A model generated the notes under the pieces. It ran no database searches and was not told the origin of the DNA. It worked only from the letters and a program-made list of their open reading frames with translations. A stretch of DNA of 64,000 bases, from NCBI RefSeq assembly GCF_021922925.1, contig NZ_CP040787.1, positions 1 to 64,000 of the forward strand, in the 5' to 3' direction. Below, in pieces: positions 14,826 through 24,183 of the stretch (positions within the stretch are counted from its first letter, which is position 1; the number at the start of each line of letters is the position of its first letter). Position numbers and translations under genes: made by a program. Source of the stretch: Clavibacter phaseoli (GTDB lineage: Bacteria > Actinomycetota > Actinomycetes > Actinomycetales > Microbacteriaceae).

Positions 14826-15992
14826 ATGAGCGCACTCCGCACCGACCCCGCACACGCGAACGGTAGCCAGCTGCCCCAAGGGCCGCAGACGGCGTTGTTC
14901 CGCGATCTGGAGCGGCCAGGCCTGATCGTGTCGAACCTCACACCGAACTGGTTCGCATCGATCATGGGCACGGGGATCATCGCCGTCGCAGCTGCGTCAT
15001 TGCCACTCCAGTTCCCCGGACTGCGCATCGCGGCGACGGTCGTGTGGGCGATCGCTGCGGTGCTCCTCGTCGCCCTCACGGTCGCGACGGTGCTGCACTG
15101 GATCCGCTACCGGAGCACCGCAGCCGGGCACCACCTCAACCCGGTCATCTCCCACTTCTACGGCGCCCCACCGATGGCGTTCCTCACCGTCGGCGCCGGG
15201 ACGCTCCTGCTCGGCAAGGACTGGATCGGCCTGCCCGCCGCCGTGACCATCGACTGGGTCCTGTGGACCATCGGCACCATCGGCGGACTGCTCACAGCAG
15301 TCCTCGTGCCGTACCTGGCGTTCACCCGCCACGAGAACAAGCCCGACTCCGCGTTCGGCGGCTGGCTGATGCCCATCGTCCCGCCGATGGTGTCCGCCTC
15401 CACCGGCGCCCTGCTACTGCCATACGCGCCCGCCGGACAGGCGCGGGAGACGCTCCTGTGGTCCTGCTACGGCTTCTTCGGCCTCAGCCTGATCACGTCG
15501 CTGGTGGTGATCACCCTGATCTGGAACCGGCTCGCGCAGCACAAGGTCGGAGCCGCCGGCATGGTGCCGACGCTGTGGATCGTCCTCGGTCCGGTCGGAC
15601 AGTCGATCACGGCGGTGAACCTCCTCGCATCGAACGCGCCCACCGTCGTCGACGCCAGCATCGCGCGTGCGCTGCTGGTCGTGGCGCTGGTGTACGGGTT
15701 CGCGATGCTCGGCTTCGCGCTGCTCTGGACCGTCATCGCCCTCGCCATCACCGTCCGCACCGCCCGCGAGCACCTGCCGTTCAGCCTGACCTGGTGGTCG
15801 TTCACGTTCCCCGTCGGCACCTGCGTCACCGGACTGAACGGGCTCGCCCTGCACTCCGGTCTCGCGGTCGTCGCCGGCCTCGCCGTGCTCTACTACGTCG
15901 GGCTGGTCGCCGCGTGGATCGTCGTCGCCGCCCGCACCTTCCACGGTTCCGTGATCCGCGGCACCCTGCTCGCACCACCGCGAGCGGCCTGA
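14826..15992 (+). CDS. TehA/Mae1/SLAC1-family (TDT) transporter
   Basis: A 388-residue integral membrane protein with about ten helices, starting FRDLERPGLIVSNLTPNWFASIMGTGIIAVAAASLP. The NWFASIMGTGI signature is typical of the tellurite-resistance/dicarboxylate transporter (TDT) family, whose members move C4-dicarboxylates, sulfite, chloride or other anions. It is divergent from a LysR gene and follows the fluoride cluster, so an anion-related role is plausible. No substrate can be read from the sequence. The start at 14826 was chosen over 14766 because the extra residues are hydrophilic and not conserved-looking. Confidence 0.85.
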   Translation: MSALRTDPAHANGSQLPQGPQTALFRDLERPGLIVSNLTPNWFASIMGTGIIAVAAASLPLQFPGLRIAATVVWAIAAVLLVALTVATVLHWIRYRSTAAGHHLNPVISHFYGAPPMAFLTVGAGTLLLGKDWIGLPAAVTIDWVLWTIGTIGGLLTAVLVPYLAFTRHENKPDSAFGGWLMPIVPPMVSASTGALLLPYAPAGQARETLLWSCYGFFGLSLITSLVVITLIWNRLAQHKVGAAGMVPTLWIVLGPVGQSITAVNLLASNAPTVVDASIARALLVVALVYGFAMLGFALLWTVIALAITVRTAREHLPFSLTWWSFTFPVGTCVTGLNGLALHSGLAVVAGLAVLYYVGLVAAWIVVAARTFHGSVIRGTLLAPPRAA

Positions 15993-16010
15993 CCGGGATC
16001 GACGACCATC

Positions 16011-16580
16011 GTGGATGTCCGGACCCTGAACGCCCTCGCCGAGACCTGGCGGAATGCCACGGCCGCAACCGGACGCTTCGTCCCAGGCTTCGATCCCCGT
16101 TCCGGCGGCACCGCCAGTCGCGTCCTGGTGCTGATGCAGTCGCCCGGTCCTCGGACGATCGCCGCGGGATCCGCTGCCGTCTGCAGCGAAGACAACCTCG
16201 GGCCCACCGCCGCCGCGTTCCGGGCGGCCCGCATCGAGTCCGGACTCTCCCGCGACCATTACCTCCGATGGAACCTCATCCCGTGGGAGATCCCTGCTGG
16301 CCGCGTCCGCCCCACGGACATCGAGCAGGGCCGGCTCGCGCTCGGTGAGCTGCTGGATCTGCTGCCCGCGCTCGAAGCCGTCGTCACCTACGGGACCGTG
16401 GCGCTCGACGGGGTCATGCGCTACCTGACCCTGCACGATGACGCCCGCGTCGTCCCCGTCCTCGGGGCACCGCATCCCTCGCCGGCCAACGGACGTCACC
16501 GCGCCGACCAGCATCTCCGCTCCGTGAACGCGCTGCGCCTCGCGGATCGTCTCGGATCCGGTCGGCGCGTCGCAGATTGA
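16011..16580 (+). CDS. Uracil-DNA glycosylase-superfamily protein
   Basis: A 189-residue protein. The VLVLMQSPGPR motif early and LGAPHPSPAN late correspond to the two active-site motifs of UDG-superfamily enzymes, which excise uracil or related bases. YLRWNLIPWEIP matches the central strand region. It is smaller than classical Ung. The family 4/5/UdgX assignment is unclear, and the usual iron-sulfur cysteines of family 4 are absent. It starts with GTG 18 bp after the transporter stop, so co-transcription is likely. Confidence 0.75.
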   Translation: MDVRTLNALAETWRNATAATGRFVPGFDPRSGGTASRVLVLMQSPGPRTIAAGSAAVCSEDNLGPTAAAFRAARIESGLSRDHYLRWNLIPWEIPAGRVRPTDIEQGRLALGELLDLLPALEAVVTYGTVALDGVMRYLTLHDDARVVPVLGAPHPSPANGRHRADQHLRSVNALRLADRLGSGRRVAD

Positions 16581-16646
16581 CGGCACTGGAGGCAGACGTC
16601 CGCGGCTCGGCCGGCACCGGTCGTCGTGACCGATGAGGCGCTGATT

Positions 16647-17105
16647 TCAGACGGTCCCCGTCCTCGGACCGCTGATGGGAACGGCCTGGTCGTCCACGAC
16701 GTCGACGGTGCACGCCGCGCCGTGCTGGAGCGTGTGGCCGACGGTGCACTGGCGGTCGATGGCCCGGTGGGTGCGTTCGGACAGTGAGGCGATCCGCTCG
16801 GGATCGAGCGCCGACAGGTCGGCGCGGATCACGGCGGTGATCGAGTCGTAGCGGTCCTCATCATCGGGCTTGGTCGCGGTGATGTCGGTGGTCGCTTCGA
16901 AGTCGGCTCCGAGCCGGCTGGCGAGGATGTGGTCCGAGGAGAGCATGCCGCAGGCGGCGAGGGCGAGGTGCAGCAGCTCGCCGGGCGAGAACACGCCGTC
17001 GGCGTCCGACCCGCCGATGCGGACCTCGGCTCCTCGCGCGTTGCGGCCGATGAAGCTCCTCGGGCCCTCGCGAGTGATGTGCAGCGGCGTGGGTTCGGTG
17101 CGCAA
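16647..17105 (-). CDS. OsmC-family peroxide-reducing protein
   Basis: A 152-residue OsmC/Ohr-like protein. These reduce organic hydroperoxides with two cysteines. Here the first lies in LAACGMLSSD and the second in DRQCTVGHTL, the spacing and context of OsmC-type proteins. GGSDADGVFSPGELLHLALAACG is the family core. It is cytoplasmic and homodimeric in the family. It is encoded on the same strand as, and downstream of, the SigK/RskA-like pair, 70 bp from the anti-sigma stop, and may be part of that stress regulon. Confidence 0.88.
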   Translation of the reverse strand: MRTEPTPLHITREGPRSFIGRNARGAEVRIGGSDADGVFSPGELLHLALAACGMLSSDHILASRLGADFEATTDITATKPDDEDRYDSITAVIRADLSALDPERIASLSERTHRAIDRQCTVGHTLQHGAACTVDVVDDQAVPISGPRTGTV

Positions 17106-17175
17106 GGTCTGCTCCTGTCCGATGTCCGCGCGGCAGCGCGGGCAGTGTCGGTGTCTTCTGAGGGTGGGCGGTGTC

Positions 17176-17886
17176 TCAGGTGTCGGTGCGGACGAGGGGG
17201 GAGTCCGTGCCGCGGACCCTGATGTCGACCCCGGTCATCTCCGACCGGGCGATGCCCGTGGATGCCGCGAGGTCGATGGCGCGCTCCCCGGCCGCCGTCC
17301 AGGTGGCGACGGCGATCGTGCTGCCGTCCGTGCGCGTGATGACAAGTTCGTACTCGGTGCCGGCGGGCGCGTCACCACTGTAGGTGCAGGTCCACTCCAG
17401 CCGGGTGCCCCACGGCTTCCCCTCGACCTGGATGTCTGCGGCGAGAGCGGGATCGGCCGCGATCGGGTCCATCGGTTCCAGGGTCGCCTCGCTCGCCACG
17501 GGAGCGTCCGCGATGCCCGTGCCGAGCACGACCCCTCCGAAGACGGAGGCGGTCACGGCGGCTGTGACGGCGAGGGACGTCACCAGCCGGCGCTGACGTC
17601 GGCGCGTCCGGACACGGTGAGCGATGCCGGGCAGGGTCACCAGGGTCGGCGGCGTGTCCTCGCCGTCGTCCGATGCGGTGATGGCGAGAGCGTCCTCGAG
17701 GGAGAGGCGACCGACGATGCCGGGCAGTCCTGCCAGCTCTGCCACGGCTGCGCGGCAGGCCGCGCAGCCGCTGAGGTGCTGCTCGTACTCGAGTCGCTGA
17801 TCCGCGGGGAGAGCGCCGAGGACGTAGGACGCGTCCCAGTCGCGGTACTCGTCCTCCGTCGCAGAGCTTCCGTGGTGGTCGTTCAT
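17176..17886 (-). CDS. rskA: RskA-like membrane anti-sigma factor
   Basis: A 236-residue anti-sigma factor. The cytoplasmic N-terminal domain has a zinc-finger-like HLSGCAACRAAVAEL segment (H-x3-C-x2-C). A linker and basic stretch (RVRTRRRQRR) lead to one membrane helix (~106-125). The C-terminal extracellular domain (~130-236) includes the WTCTYSGDAPAGTEYELVI-type region of RskA. It overlaps the sigma gene stop by 4 bases (ATGA). RskA proteins are released by site-1/site-2 proteolysis under redox stress, freeing SigK. Confidence 0.88.
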   Translation of the reverse strand: MNDHHGSSATEDEYRDWDASYVLGALPADQRLEYEQHLSGCAACRAAVAELAGLPGIVGRLSLEDALAITASDDGEDTPPTLVTLPGIAHRVRTRRRQRRLVTSLAVTAAVTASVFGGVVLGTGIADAPVASEATLEPMDPIAADPALAADIQVEGKPWGTRLEWTCTYSGDAPAGTEYELVITRTDGSTIAVATWTAAGERAIDLAASTGIARSEMTGVDIRVRGTDSPLVRTDT

Positions 17887-18401
17887 CGGGTGACGCCCCT
17901 TTCCTGCAGAGCCAGTCGCAGTCCGCGCAGTCCGTAGTGCAATCTAGATCTCGCTGTCCCCTCGGGAATGGAGTGCCGGCGGGCGATCTCGGGGGTGGTG
18001 TGCCCGAGGAAGTACGCGTCCACCACGATCTGACGATGCTCCACCGACAGCGATGCGAGAGCGTCCGCGATCAGGATGCTGTCCAGGACCGCGTCGGTGC
18101 GATCGGGGACGCCGCCGCCGCCGTCGTCGTCCTCCGCCGGGACCTCGCGTCGGCTCCGAGCGGAGCGGGCGTCGTCGATGACGAGGTTGCGGGCGACGGT
18201 GAACAACCACGCGCGAGCAGCGTCGGCGTCGCGTTCGAGGACCTGCGGGCGCTGCCAGGCCCGGACCATAGTCTCCTGCACGACGTCCTCCGTCAGCGCC
18301 GCGTTCCGAGTGAGGTTCTGCACGAATCTCCGCAACGCCGGGCCGTGACTCTCGTACAACGCCGCCAGGAGCTCATCGACGGGGCGGGGCACAGCACTCA
18401 C
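17883..18401 (-). CDS. sigK: ECF sigma factor, SigK/SigL-like
   Basis: A 172-residue ECF sigma factor with region 2 at ~10-85 (LYESHGPALRRFVQNLTRN..EDVVQETMVRAWQRP..ARAWLFTVARNLVIDDARSARSR) and region 4 at ~112-165 (LSVEHRQIVVDAYFLGHTTPEIARRHSIPEGTARSRLHYGLRGL). It is coupled to the RskA-like anti-sigma downstream. In related actinobacteria SigK controls secreted antigens and lipoproteins. A secreted-repeat lipoprotein gene lies next to it at 18538-19065, transcribed in the same direction and upstream. Confidence 0.9.
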   Translation of the reverse strand: MSAVPRPVDELLAALYESHGPALRRFVQNLTRNAALTEDVVQETMVRAWQRPQVLERDADAARAWLFTVARNLVIDDARSARSRREVPAEDDDGGGGVPDRTDAVLDSILIADALASLSVEHRQIVVDAYFLGHTTPEIARRHSIPEGTARSRLHYGLRGLRLALQERGVTR

Positions 18402-18537
18402 CGCCTCGAAGCGCCACGGTGCGCCCCCTCATCCCGGTTGCTGCGATCACTGCCGGTCATCCCTTCCGTCCTTGCCTGTCGAGGACCGGCGACCCGTCTG
18501 GGCGCTTCGCTGCGCGCGGGGACGGGTCGCCGTCGCA

Positions 18538-19065
18538 TCAGGGCGCCGGGGTGGCGGTGCTCATGGCCGCGGCTTCCTTGTTCATCGTGCCGTCAGGGAG
18601 GAGGACGTACCAAGCGTCCTTCACGCCCTGTCCGTTGACCTGGCCCGGCGCGGTGTCCTTCGCGAAGCGGTAGACCGGCCATCCGTCGACGGTCAGCTGG
18701 GCCGTCCCGTCGGTGCGCGTGATCGAGCCGACCTCTCCGGTGATCCCGTCCGCGGCGGACGTGCTGGTCGCCGATACCGCCGGCCACAGCGTGGCGCACT
18801 CGTCGTAGCAGCTGCTGCTGCCCGAGTCCTGCGTGTCCATCATGAAGGTGTAGACGGTGTAACCGGCCTCGTCCGTGATGATCTCGCCCAACGGCGAGGA
18901 CGCCGTCGTGAGAGCCGCCGTCTCAGCCGAGGGGGTCGCGGTAGCGGAGGGGCTGTCGACCGGCGCTTCCGACGAGCCAGCCGAGCCGGCCGCCGTCGAG
19001 CATCCGGCGAGAAGGACGGCGGCGAACGCCGCAGTCGTCACAGTGGTCGCGATTCGCTTGAGCAT
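18538..19065 (-). CDS. Secreted-repeat lipoprotein
   Basis: A 175-residue lipoprotein. The signal peptide ends in a lipobox (AVLLAGCST), followed by a Ser/Ala/Thr linker. Two 'secreted repeat of unknown function' units come next: GYTVYTFMMDTQDSGSSSCYDECATLWPAV, and a second ending WPVYRFAKDTAPGQVNGQG..WYVL. The repeats carry paired Cys and are seen in exported, sometimes haem- or redox-linked proteins, but their biochemical role is unknown. The ATG at 19065 has an AGGAGG ribosome site. The sigma/anti-sigma operon lies downstream and may control it. Confidence 0.88.
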   Translation of the reverse strand: MLKRIATTVTTAAFAAVLLAGCSTAAGSAGSSEAPVDSPSATATPSAETAALTTASSPLGEIITDEAGYTVYTFMMDTQDSGSSSCYDECATLWPAVSATSTSAADGITGEVGSITRTDGTAQLTVDGWPVYRFAKDTAPGQVNGQGVKDAWYVLLPDGTMNKEAAAMSTATPAP

Positions 19066-19948
19066 GATGCCTCCTGTAGTGCGGGGACCGAGGTGGTCCC
19101 ACCGAGGACACGACACAGCAGTCGCGAACGTTCAACGAGGCGATAAATTGCTGGCAGAGCATCTGCGCGGCAGGCGGCTTCAGCGGGAGCGATGATCCGT
19201 TGCGCGTACCTTCGCGTGAGGGCCTGAGACAGCGCGCTGCTCGCCGGCATCCCCGCGCAGACCGAGGCGAACGAGCACGCAGACCGCCAGGTAACGGCGC
19301 CCGCGGCCGTACTGCTGAGGATCCGGGCCACCTCGTCGGGTGGGATCGCCGCATCGCTGCATCGCCACCAGACGGACGCCACTCGGCGCGCACCTGCTAG
19401 CGAGCAGACAGCCTCCCAGTAGAGGCTCGTCCTCTGGCCGACCCACCGCCTCGGCGGCAGGCACCACGAGCAGATGGACGCCGACCTCGGTCGGCGTTGT
19501 GGTGCGCGCTGGGCGCATTGTGCCTGGAAGCCTCCGGCAGCGTACGGGCCTCCGGTGTCCACGCGAGCCGCTGCGCGGCCAGCTCCTCCGAGGTGCTCGG
19601 CACGCGGTCGCTGCGCTCCAGGTTGTGGGCCGCCCTGACTCTGGCGCGGAAGGTGCCGGCCCGACCTTCAATGTGTCCCAAGTCATTGCTTGTGAGGCAC
19701 GCGTTGCGGTCGAGGCTAGACCAACGCCGTCGAGTGTGAGTAGCGCTGCTTCACGGCGGCCTTCGTGGATCGATCGACGACGGACCGAGAACGGGCGCGA
19801 CGGGGAAGCATGAAGTGCCTGTCGGCGGCGGCTGTCCGGGCACCTACGGCGCTCCCGTGAGCTGCTGCACGGTAAGGGTCAGCTAGTACCGGGCCCCGCT
19901 GGTTACCCTAGAGACGATCCGGTTGGATACGCGGTGGAAGGAGAAGCG
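19066..19948. other. Long gap, possible decayed coding DNA
   Basis: About 880 bases without an intact gene. On the minus strand, three overlapping frames (19038-19686) give protein-like fragments such as RAAHNLERSDRVPSTSEEL in one frame and LLVVPAAEAVGRPEDEPLLGG in another. That pattern is expected of a frameshifted relic, but I cannot name a parent family. The last ~100 bases contain the ribosome site for the next gene. Confidence 0.4.
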
Positions 19949-20377
19949 GTGACTGCTCGTCGCTCGCTGACCTCGCGCCTGCGATGGACGATTGAGCGTT
20001 GGACGATTCTCCTGTCGGTGACGGCTGCGCTCCTCGTTGCCGTGATCGGTCTTCACGCACTGACTGATGACACTGCTTCTGCGGCAACGCTCACAAGCGC
20101 CACAGCCACGTTCGATACCCCAGCCAGCGACATGGAAGACGCGCTCATCGCGACGTCGACCATGTCCGCCGCCGCCGACGCGGGGGATGTATTGACCTGC
20201 GGGTTGCTGGCGTTGCTGTGTGTTGCTGCCCTGGCGGCGATACTCATCCGCATGCGTGGCGGAGCTGCCCTGACGTTCTCTGCTGGTGGACCAACGCAAC
20301 CGGCACCGCCCCTGCTCGCGTTTCGCGACCGCCAGGTCTTCGCCGGGTTGACCGCATTGAGCATCGCCCGGATCTAG
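19949..20377 (+). CDS. DUF6153-like small membrane protein
   Basis: A 142-residue protein with two membrane helices (~20-38 and ~80-98) separated by an Ala/Thr/Asp-rich exported loop, and a soluble tail (LAFRDRQVFAGLTALSIARI). The layout resembles the protein at 30080-30565 near the second copper pump and other DUF6153-type proteins seen in actinobacterial metal islands. No metal ligands are obvious here. The GTG at 19949 is preceded by GGAAGGAG. The family assignment is tentative. Confidence 0.55.
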   Translation: MTARRSLTSRLRWTIERWTILLSVTAALLVAVIGLHALTDDTASAATLTSATATFDTPASDMEDALIATSTMSAAADAGDVLTCGLLALLCVAALAAILIRMRGGAALTFSAGGPTQPAPPLLAFRDRQVFAGLTALSIARI

Positions 20378-20601
20378 AAGTCTCGGCCCTCGGCCCCTGT
20401 TGCTCGCCGACGGCGCCCGCCCGCTGGTCCTCCCCCTCTCCGGGGATGTCTCACAGCGATGGACGGGCCCTGCCCAGCTGCCCGCGCGGGATCAGCCGAC
20501 ATCGCTCTTCTGGCGCAGCCGCCATGCGCCTTTCCAGGGCGCCAACTGCCGGCGCTCTTCGGTCCCTTCTCTCTCATTGATTTCACGCAAGGACTTTCCT
20601 C

Positions 20602-21276
20602 ATGCTCAAGAAGCAGCTCATCGCCGCGGTGATCGTCATCGTGGCCATCGCCGGCGTCCTCATCGCCGTCATCACCTCCAACAACACCCGCACGGACACG
20701 CCGCAAGCGTTGACCGCTGACCCCACCGTCGCCCCGGCTACCGCTGAGCTGGTCCGTGAGAACACCCGCTACCTGGATGAGGTCGGCGACGACGCGGTGA
20801 CGGTCGTCGAGTTCCTCGACTTCGAGTGCGAGTCGTGCGCGGCGATGTACCCCTACGTCGAGCAGGTGCGGGAGAAGTACGCCGGCCAGATCAACGTCGC
20901 TGTGCGGTACTTCCCCATCCCCTCTCACCGCAACGCTAAGAACTCCGCCGTCGCCGTCGAGGCCGCCGCCCAGCAGGGCCAGATGCAGGCCATGTACTCC
21001 CGCATGTACGAGACGCAGATCGAGTGGGGCGAAAAGCAGACGTCCGAGGTCGACCGGTTCCGGGGCTTCGCCGAGGAGCTCGGCTTGGACATGGCCGCGT
21101 TCGACGCCGCGGTCGCTGACCCCGCGACCCTGGAGCGGGTCATCAGTGACCGTGCGGAGGGAACCGCTCTCGGTGTCACAGGCACCCCCACGTTCTTCGT
21201 CAACGGGAAGATGCTCGAGCTGACCGCGTTCGAAGACCTGGACCTGGCCGTGCAGAGCGCGCTGGACAATGGCTAA
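20602..21276 (+). CDS. DsbA-family thiol oxidoreductase
   Basis: A 224-residue membrane-anchored thioredoxin-fold protein. An N-terminal helix (~5-25) serves as the anchor. The active site is C76-E-S-C79 in FLDFECESCAAMYP, and the cis-proline loop is VTGTPTFFVNGK, typical of DsbA/Com1-type proteins acting outside the membrane in disulfide formation. Its stop overlaps the start of the TlpA-like gene by 8 bases, and CcdA follows. The trio forms a complete thiol-redox relay. Placement in a metal island suggests repair or metallation of exported Cys proteins under metal stress. Confidence 0.92.
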   Translation: MLKKQLIAAVIVIVAIAGVLIAVITSNNTRTDTPQALTADPTVAPATAELVRENTRYLDEVGDDAVTVVEFLDFECESCAAMYPYVEQVREKYAGQINVAVRYFPIPSHRNAKNSAVAVEAAAQQGQMQAMYSRMYETQIEWGEKQTSEVDRFRGFAEELGLDMAAFDAAVADPATLERVISDRAEGTALGVTGTPTFFVNGKMLELTAFEDLDLAVQSALDNG

Positions 21277-21955
21277 CTCCAGCACGCAGCGACGCCGGCA
21301 AGATGCAGCCGCCCAGGCATCTCAACCGCAGCTGCCGCACCACCTCCCGCCACGCCATCAACTCAGGCGAGCCGGCATCGCCGTAGCAGCAGCGCTCGTC
21401 CTCGGCGTTGGAGTAGCCGGGTGCGCGAACAACGATCCGCTGGCACAGCAGTTCAGCGACGGATCGACCAAGAACTACATTGCCGGTGACGGCACGGTGG
21501 TGGAGATCCCGCCCGAAAACCGGGGTGACTCGATCGGGTTCGCCGGCATCGACGAGCACGGGAACCCGGTGGCGTCCACCGACTATGCCGGGCGGATCCT
21601 CGTTGTGAACTTCTGGTATGCCGAGTGCCCGCCCTGCCGGCTGGAAGCACCGGATCTGGAGGCGCTGAACCAGCAGTACCAGGACCAGGGCGTCGCGTTC
21701 CTCGGCGTGAACGTCCGCGACGAGGCCGACACCGCGCGGGCGTTCGCGACCCAGTTCGGCATCACCTACCCGTCGATCATCGATACCGTCGACAGCGGCG
21801 TGCAGCTCGCCTTCGCGGGCAAGATCGCACCGAACGCCGTGCCATCGACGATCATCCTCGATACCGAAGGGCGTCTCGCCGCCCGGGTCACGGGGCTTGC
21901 TGAGAAGTCGGTGCTGAACGCGCTGATCAGCACCGTCCTGGAGACAACGCCATGA
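21269..21955 (+). CDS. TlpA/ResA-like thioredoxin lipoprotein
   Basis: A 228-residue exported thioredoxin. The signal region carries a lipobox (GVGVAGCAN). The redox site is C120-P-P-C123 in [19 protein letters not shown], with the cis-Pro in [12 protein letters not shown]. Such proteins reduce apocytochrome or other exported thiols, drawing electrons from CcdA, whose gene overlaps by 4 bases (ATGA). The unusually long ~30-residue N-terminal region before the lipobox suggests the true start could be further in. Confidence 0.9.
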   Translation: MANSSTQRRRQDAAAQASQPQLPHHLPPRHQLRRAGIAVAAALVLGVGVAGCANNDPLAQQFSDGSTKNYIAGDGTVVEIPPENRGDSIGFAGIDEHGNPVASTDYAGRILVVNFWYAECPPCRLEAPDLEALNQQYQDQGVAFLGVNVRDEADTARAFATQFGITYPSIIDTVDSGVQLAFAGKIAPNAVPSTIILDTEGRLAARVTGLAEKSVLNALISTVLETTP

Positions 21956-22689
21956 CGTGGGCCGAGACCGTGTTCGGTGGGCAGCTACTGCTCGCGATCC
22001 CCATCGCGTTGTTGGCGGGGCTCGTGTCGTTCGTGTCCCCGTGCGTGCTGCCGCTCGTGCCGGGCTACCTCGGCTACGTCGGAGCTCTCGCTGACTCGAA
22101 CGCTCGCACCAGTCGCCGGCGCCTGCTGATCGGGGTGGCGTTGTTCGTGGCCGGATTCGCGGTCGTGTTCATCGCCTACGGGGCCCTGTTCGGAGCGTTG
22201 AGCGTGTGGCTGCTGCAATGGCAGGACGTCGTCACCCGCATCCTCGGCGTGATCGTGATCCTCATGGGTCTCGTGTTCGTCGGCCAGATCGGGTTCCTGC
22301 AACGCTCGTTCACGCCGACCTGGCGACCCGCCGCAGGTCTCGCCGGCGCACCGGTGCTCGGAATCGTGTTCGGCCTGGGATGGACACCCTGCTTCGGCCC
22401 CACCCTGGCCGCGATCAGCGCCCTGAGCCTCAGCAGCGGATCCGCCGGCCGCGGTGCCCTTCTGGGGTTCATGTACTGCCTGGGACTCGGGATCCCGTTC
22501 CTGCTGGTCGCGCTGGGCCTGGGCTGGGTCACCGGGTCGGTCGCCTTCGTCCGCCGTCACATCCGCGCCATCAACCTCGCCGGCGGCCTGATCCTCGTCC
22601 TCGTCGGCATCGCCATGACCTCCGGCCTGTGGACTCAGCTCGTCAACCAGATCCAGGGACTCATCAACGGATTCGTCCTCCCCATCTGA
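21952..22689 (+). CDS. ccdA: CcdA-type thiol-disulfide transporter
   Basis: A 245-residue membrane protein with six helices. It passes electrons from cytoplasmic thioredoxin to exported thioredoxin-like proteins. The two conserved cysteines sit in [23 protein letters not shown] and [14 protein letters not shown]. Length and helix pattern match CcdA (the DsbD core). It is the last gene of the DsbA-TlpA-CcdA operon and its start overlaps TlpA. No cytochrome c assembly gene is nearby, so the operon is more likely to serve general exported-thiol maintenance. Confidence 0.93.
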   Translation: MTWAETVFGGQLLLAIPIALLAGLVSFVSPCVLPLVPGYLGYVGALADSNARTSRRRLLIGVALFVAGFAVVFIAYGALFGALSVWLLQWQDVVTRILGVIVILMGLVFVGQIGFLQRSFTPTWRPAAGLAGAPVLGIVFGLGWTPCFGPTLAAISALSLSSGSAGRGALLGFMYCLGLGIPFLLVALGLGWVTGSVAFVRRHIRAINLAGGLILVLVGIAMTSGLWTQLVNQIQGLINGFVLPI

Positions 22690-22926
22690 GCACTCACAAG
22701 GCGCCGAAGACCCCACAGCGCTCTATCTCGGCGTCACTTCCATCGTCCTTGCCCCTGTCTCCTCGGATCCCATATGGGCCGTACGCAGCCCCCAGAGGAC
22801 GCGCGGCATCTTCGCGCATCAACAAATTGTATTTTGGAACTTTTTGCCCCCCCGACTGGAGGCTCATGCTCTCTAGTAATTACACGTACCGTTCGCACTT
22901 CAATTTGATAGAAAGCTGTACTACCA

Positions 22927-23640
22927 ATGAATGATGACATGACGAATATGACCTCGATGTCACCCGCTTTTCCCGTCTGGTTGACACCCCTTTCGTGGTT
23001 TTTTGTGGCGCTCGGAGTGATCAGTGCTGTCATACTTGCTTACAACATCTTTGGCCGGCGCTGGTACCAGCGAAACAGGGCCATGAACGTCGTGTGGCCG
23101 GTTGCTGGTCTGTTCCTTGGTCCGGTAGCGATTTGGGCGTTCAATCGTTGGGGTAGAAGCGGAGACGCCGCAGCGCCCAGCTCACAGACACGACACTCCC
23201 ATGAGCTCAACGGGCAGACGATCGCGGGGAGCACACCTGGCGGCGCCGCGGCAACTGTCGGTCACTTCATCGGAGTGCCGCTCGTCGTCGCGAGCGGTGC
23301 GACCATCGCGGGTACGAACTTGTGGGTGATGATCATCGTCATCGCACTTCTAGCCATCGGCATGCTGTTCGTCTTCGAGTACTTCTTCGCATCCGAAGCG
23401 TCCAGCCTCGCCGTAAAGCGCAAGGCAGGCGTTGCACTGCTCAGTGCCGCCCTCACGGTCGTTGCGTTCGACGTGGGCATGGGCGGCTGGATGCTCCTCA
23501 TGCACTTCGGGAACTTCATGCCTGCACCGAGCGATGTGCGGTTTTTCTTCTTGATGCAACTCGGGCTTGTCTTTGGGTTCCTAACTGCCTATCCGATGGT
23601 GAGGCAGCTCCTTCGACGACGCATCACCGCGGCCGCGTAA
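22927..23640 (+). CDS. DUF4396 membrane protein
   Basis: A 237-residue membrane protein of about six helices. The GGAAATVGHFIGVPLVVASG segment, the FEYFFA segment and the C-terminal RFFFLMQLGLVFGFLTAYPMVRQLLRR match DUF4396, a family often found beside copper and other metal-resistance genes. The family's function is unknown. Conserved His and acidic residues in membrane segments hint at metal or proton handling. The upstream ~130 bases are markedly AT-rich (ACAAATTGTATTTTGGAAC), unlike the surroundings, which suggests separate acquisition. Confidence 0.8.
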   Translation: MNDDMTNMTSMSPAFPVWLTPLSWFFVALGVISAVILAYNIFGRRWYQRNRAMNVVWPVAGLFLGPVAIWAFNRWGRSGDAAAPSSQTRHSHELNGQTIAGSTPGGAAATVGHFIGVPLVVASGATIAGTNLWVMIIVIALLAIGMLFVFEYFFASEASSLAVKRKAGVALLSAALTVVAFDVGMGGWMLLMHFGNFMPAPSDVRFFFLMQLGLVFGFLTAYPMVRQLLRRRITAAA

Positions 23641-23665
23641 ATCGTTACTCGGCAGTTCACATGAT

Positions 23666-24181
23666 CTATGCGCTGCGCCGATCCTTCGTAGGAGCGTCGT
23701 CTTTGCGGAAGACCTGGAGGAGTGCCCAGCCGGCGACACCGCACGTGGTGAAGATGTCCGCGACGTTGAAGATCGCGAACCCGTCGATAGCGAGGAAGTC
23801 GACGACCTCGCCCGTGAGGGGCCCCTCGGCTGCTCGGCTGATGCGGTCCCAGATGTTCCCGGCCGCGCCGCCGGCGGCGAGGGCCAGCAGACCAGTACCG
23901 CCCATCGGTGCACCTCGCGCGGCACGCCACAACACCCACGCCGTCAAGGCGCTTGCCACGACGATCAAACCCGCCGCGAGAGGAGGCCCGAGATCTGCTC
24001 CAAGGCCGAAGGCCACCCCGGGGTTGAAGATCAGCTCCAGCCGGACGCCGAGGCCGAGCTCGATGGTGCTGCCGTCGTTGAGCTCGCGAAGCGCCCACTG
24101 CTTCGTCACCCGATCAGCCGTGAACGCCACCAGAATCAGCACGATCGAGGTCGTTACGCGCCGTGATGCCGTGCTCGACAT
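23666..24181 (-). CDS. lspA: Lipoprotein signal peptidase (signal peptidase II)
   Basis: A 171-residue aspartic peptidase with four membrane helices. It removes the signal peptide of prolipoproteins. The catalytic aspartates lie in GGAAGNIWDRI and FNVADIF, both intact. NPGVAFGLG is the third family motif. It is the last gene of a minus-strand operon cmtR-cadD-lspA, beginning 2 bases after the cadD stop. lspA copies in cadmium/lead operons are known and are thought to process metal-binding lipoproteins or envelope proteins. This is probably an accessory copy. Confidence 0.92.
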   Translation of the reverse strand: MSSTASRRVTTSIVLILVAFTADRVTKQWALRELNDGSTIELGLGVRLELIFNPGVAFGLGADLGPPLAAGLIVVASALTAWVLWRAARGAPMGGTGLLALAAGGAAGNIWDRISRAAEGPLTGEVVDFLAIDGFAIFNVADIFTTCGVAGWALLQVFRKDDAPTKDRRSA

Positions 24182-24183
24182 CG

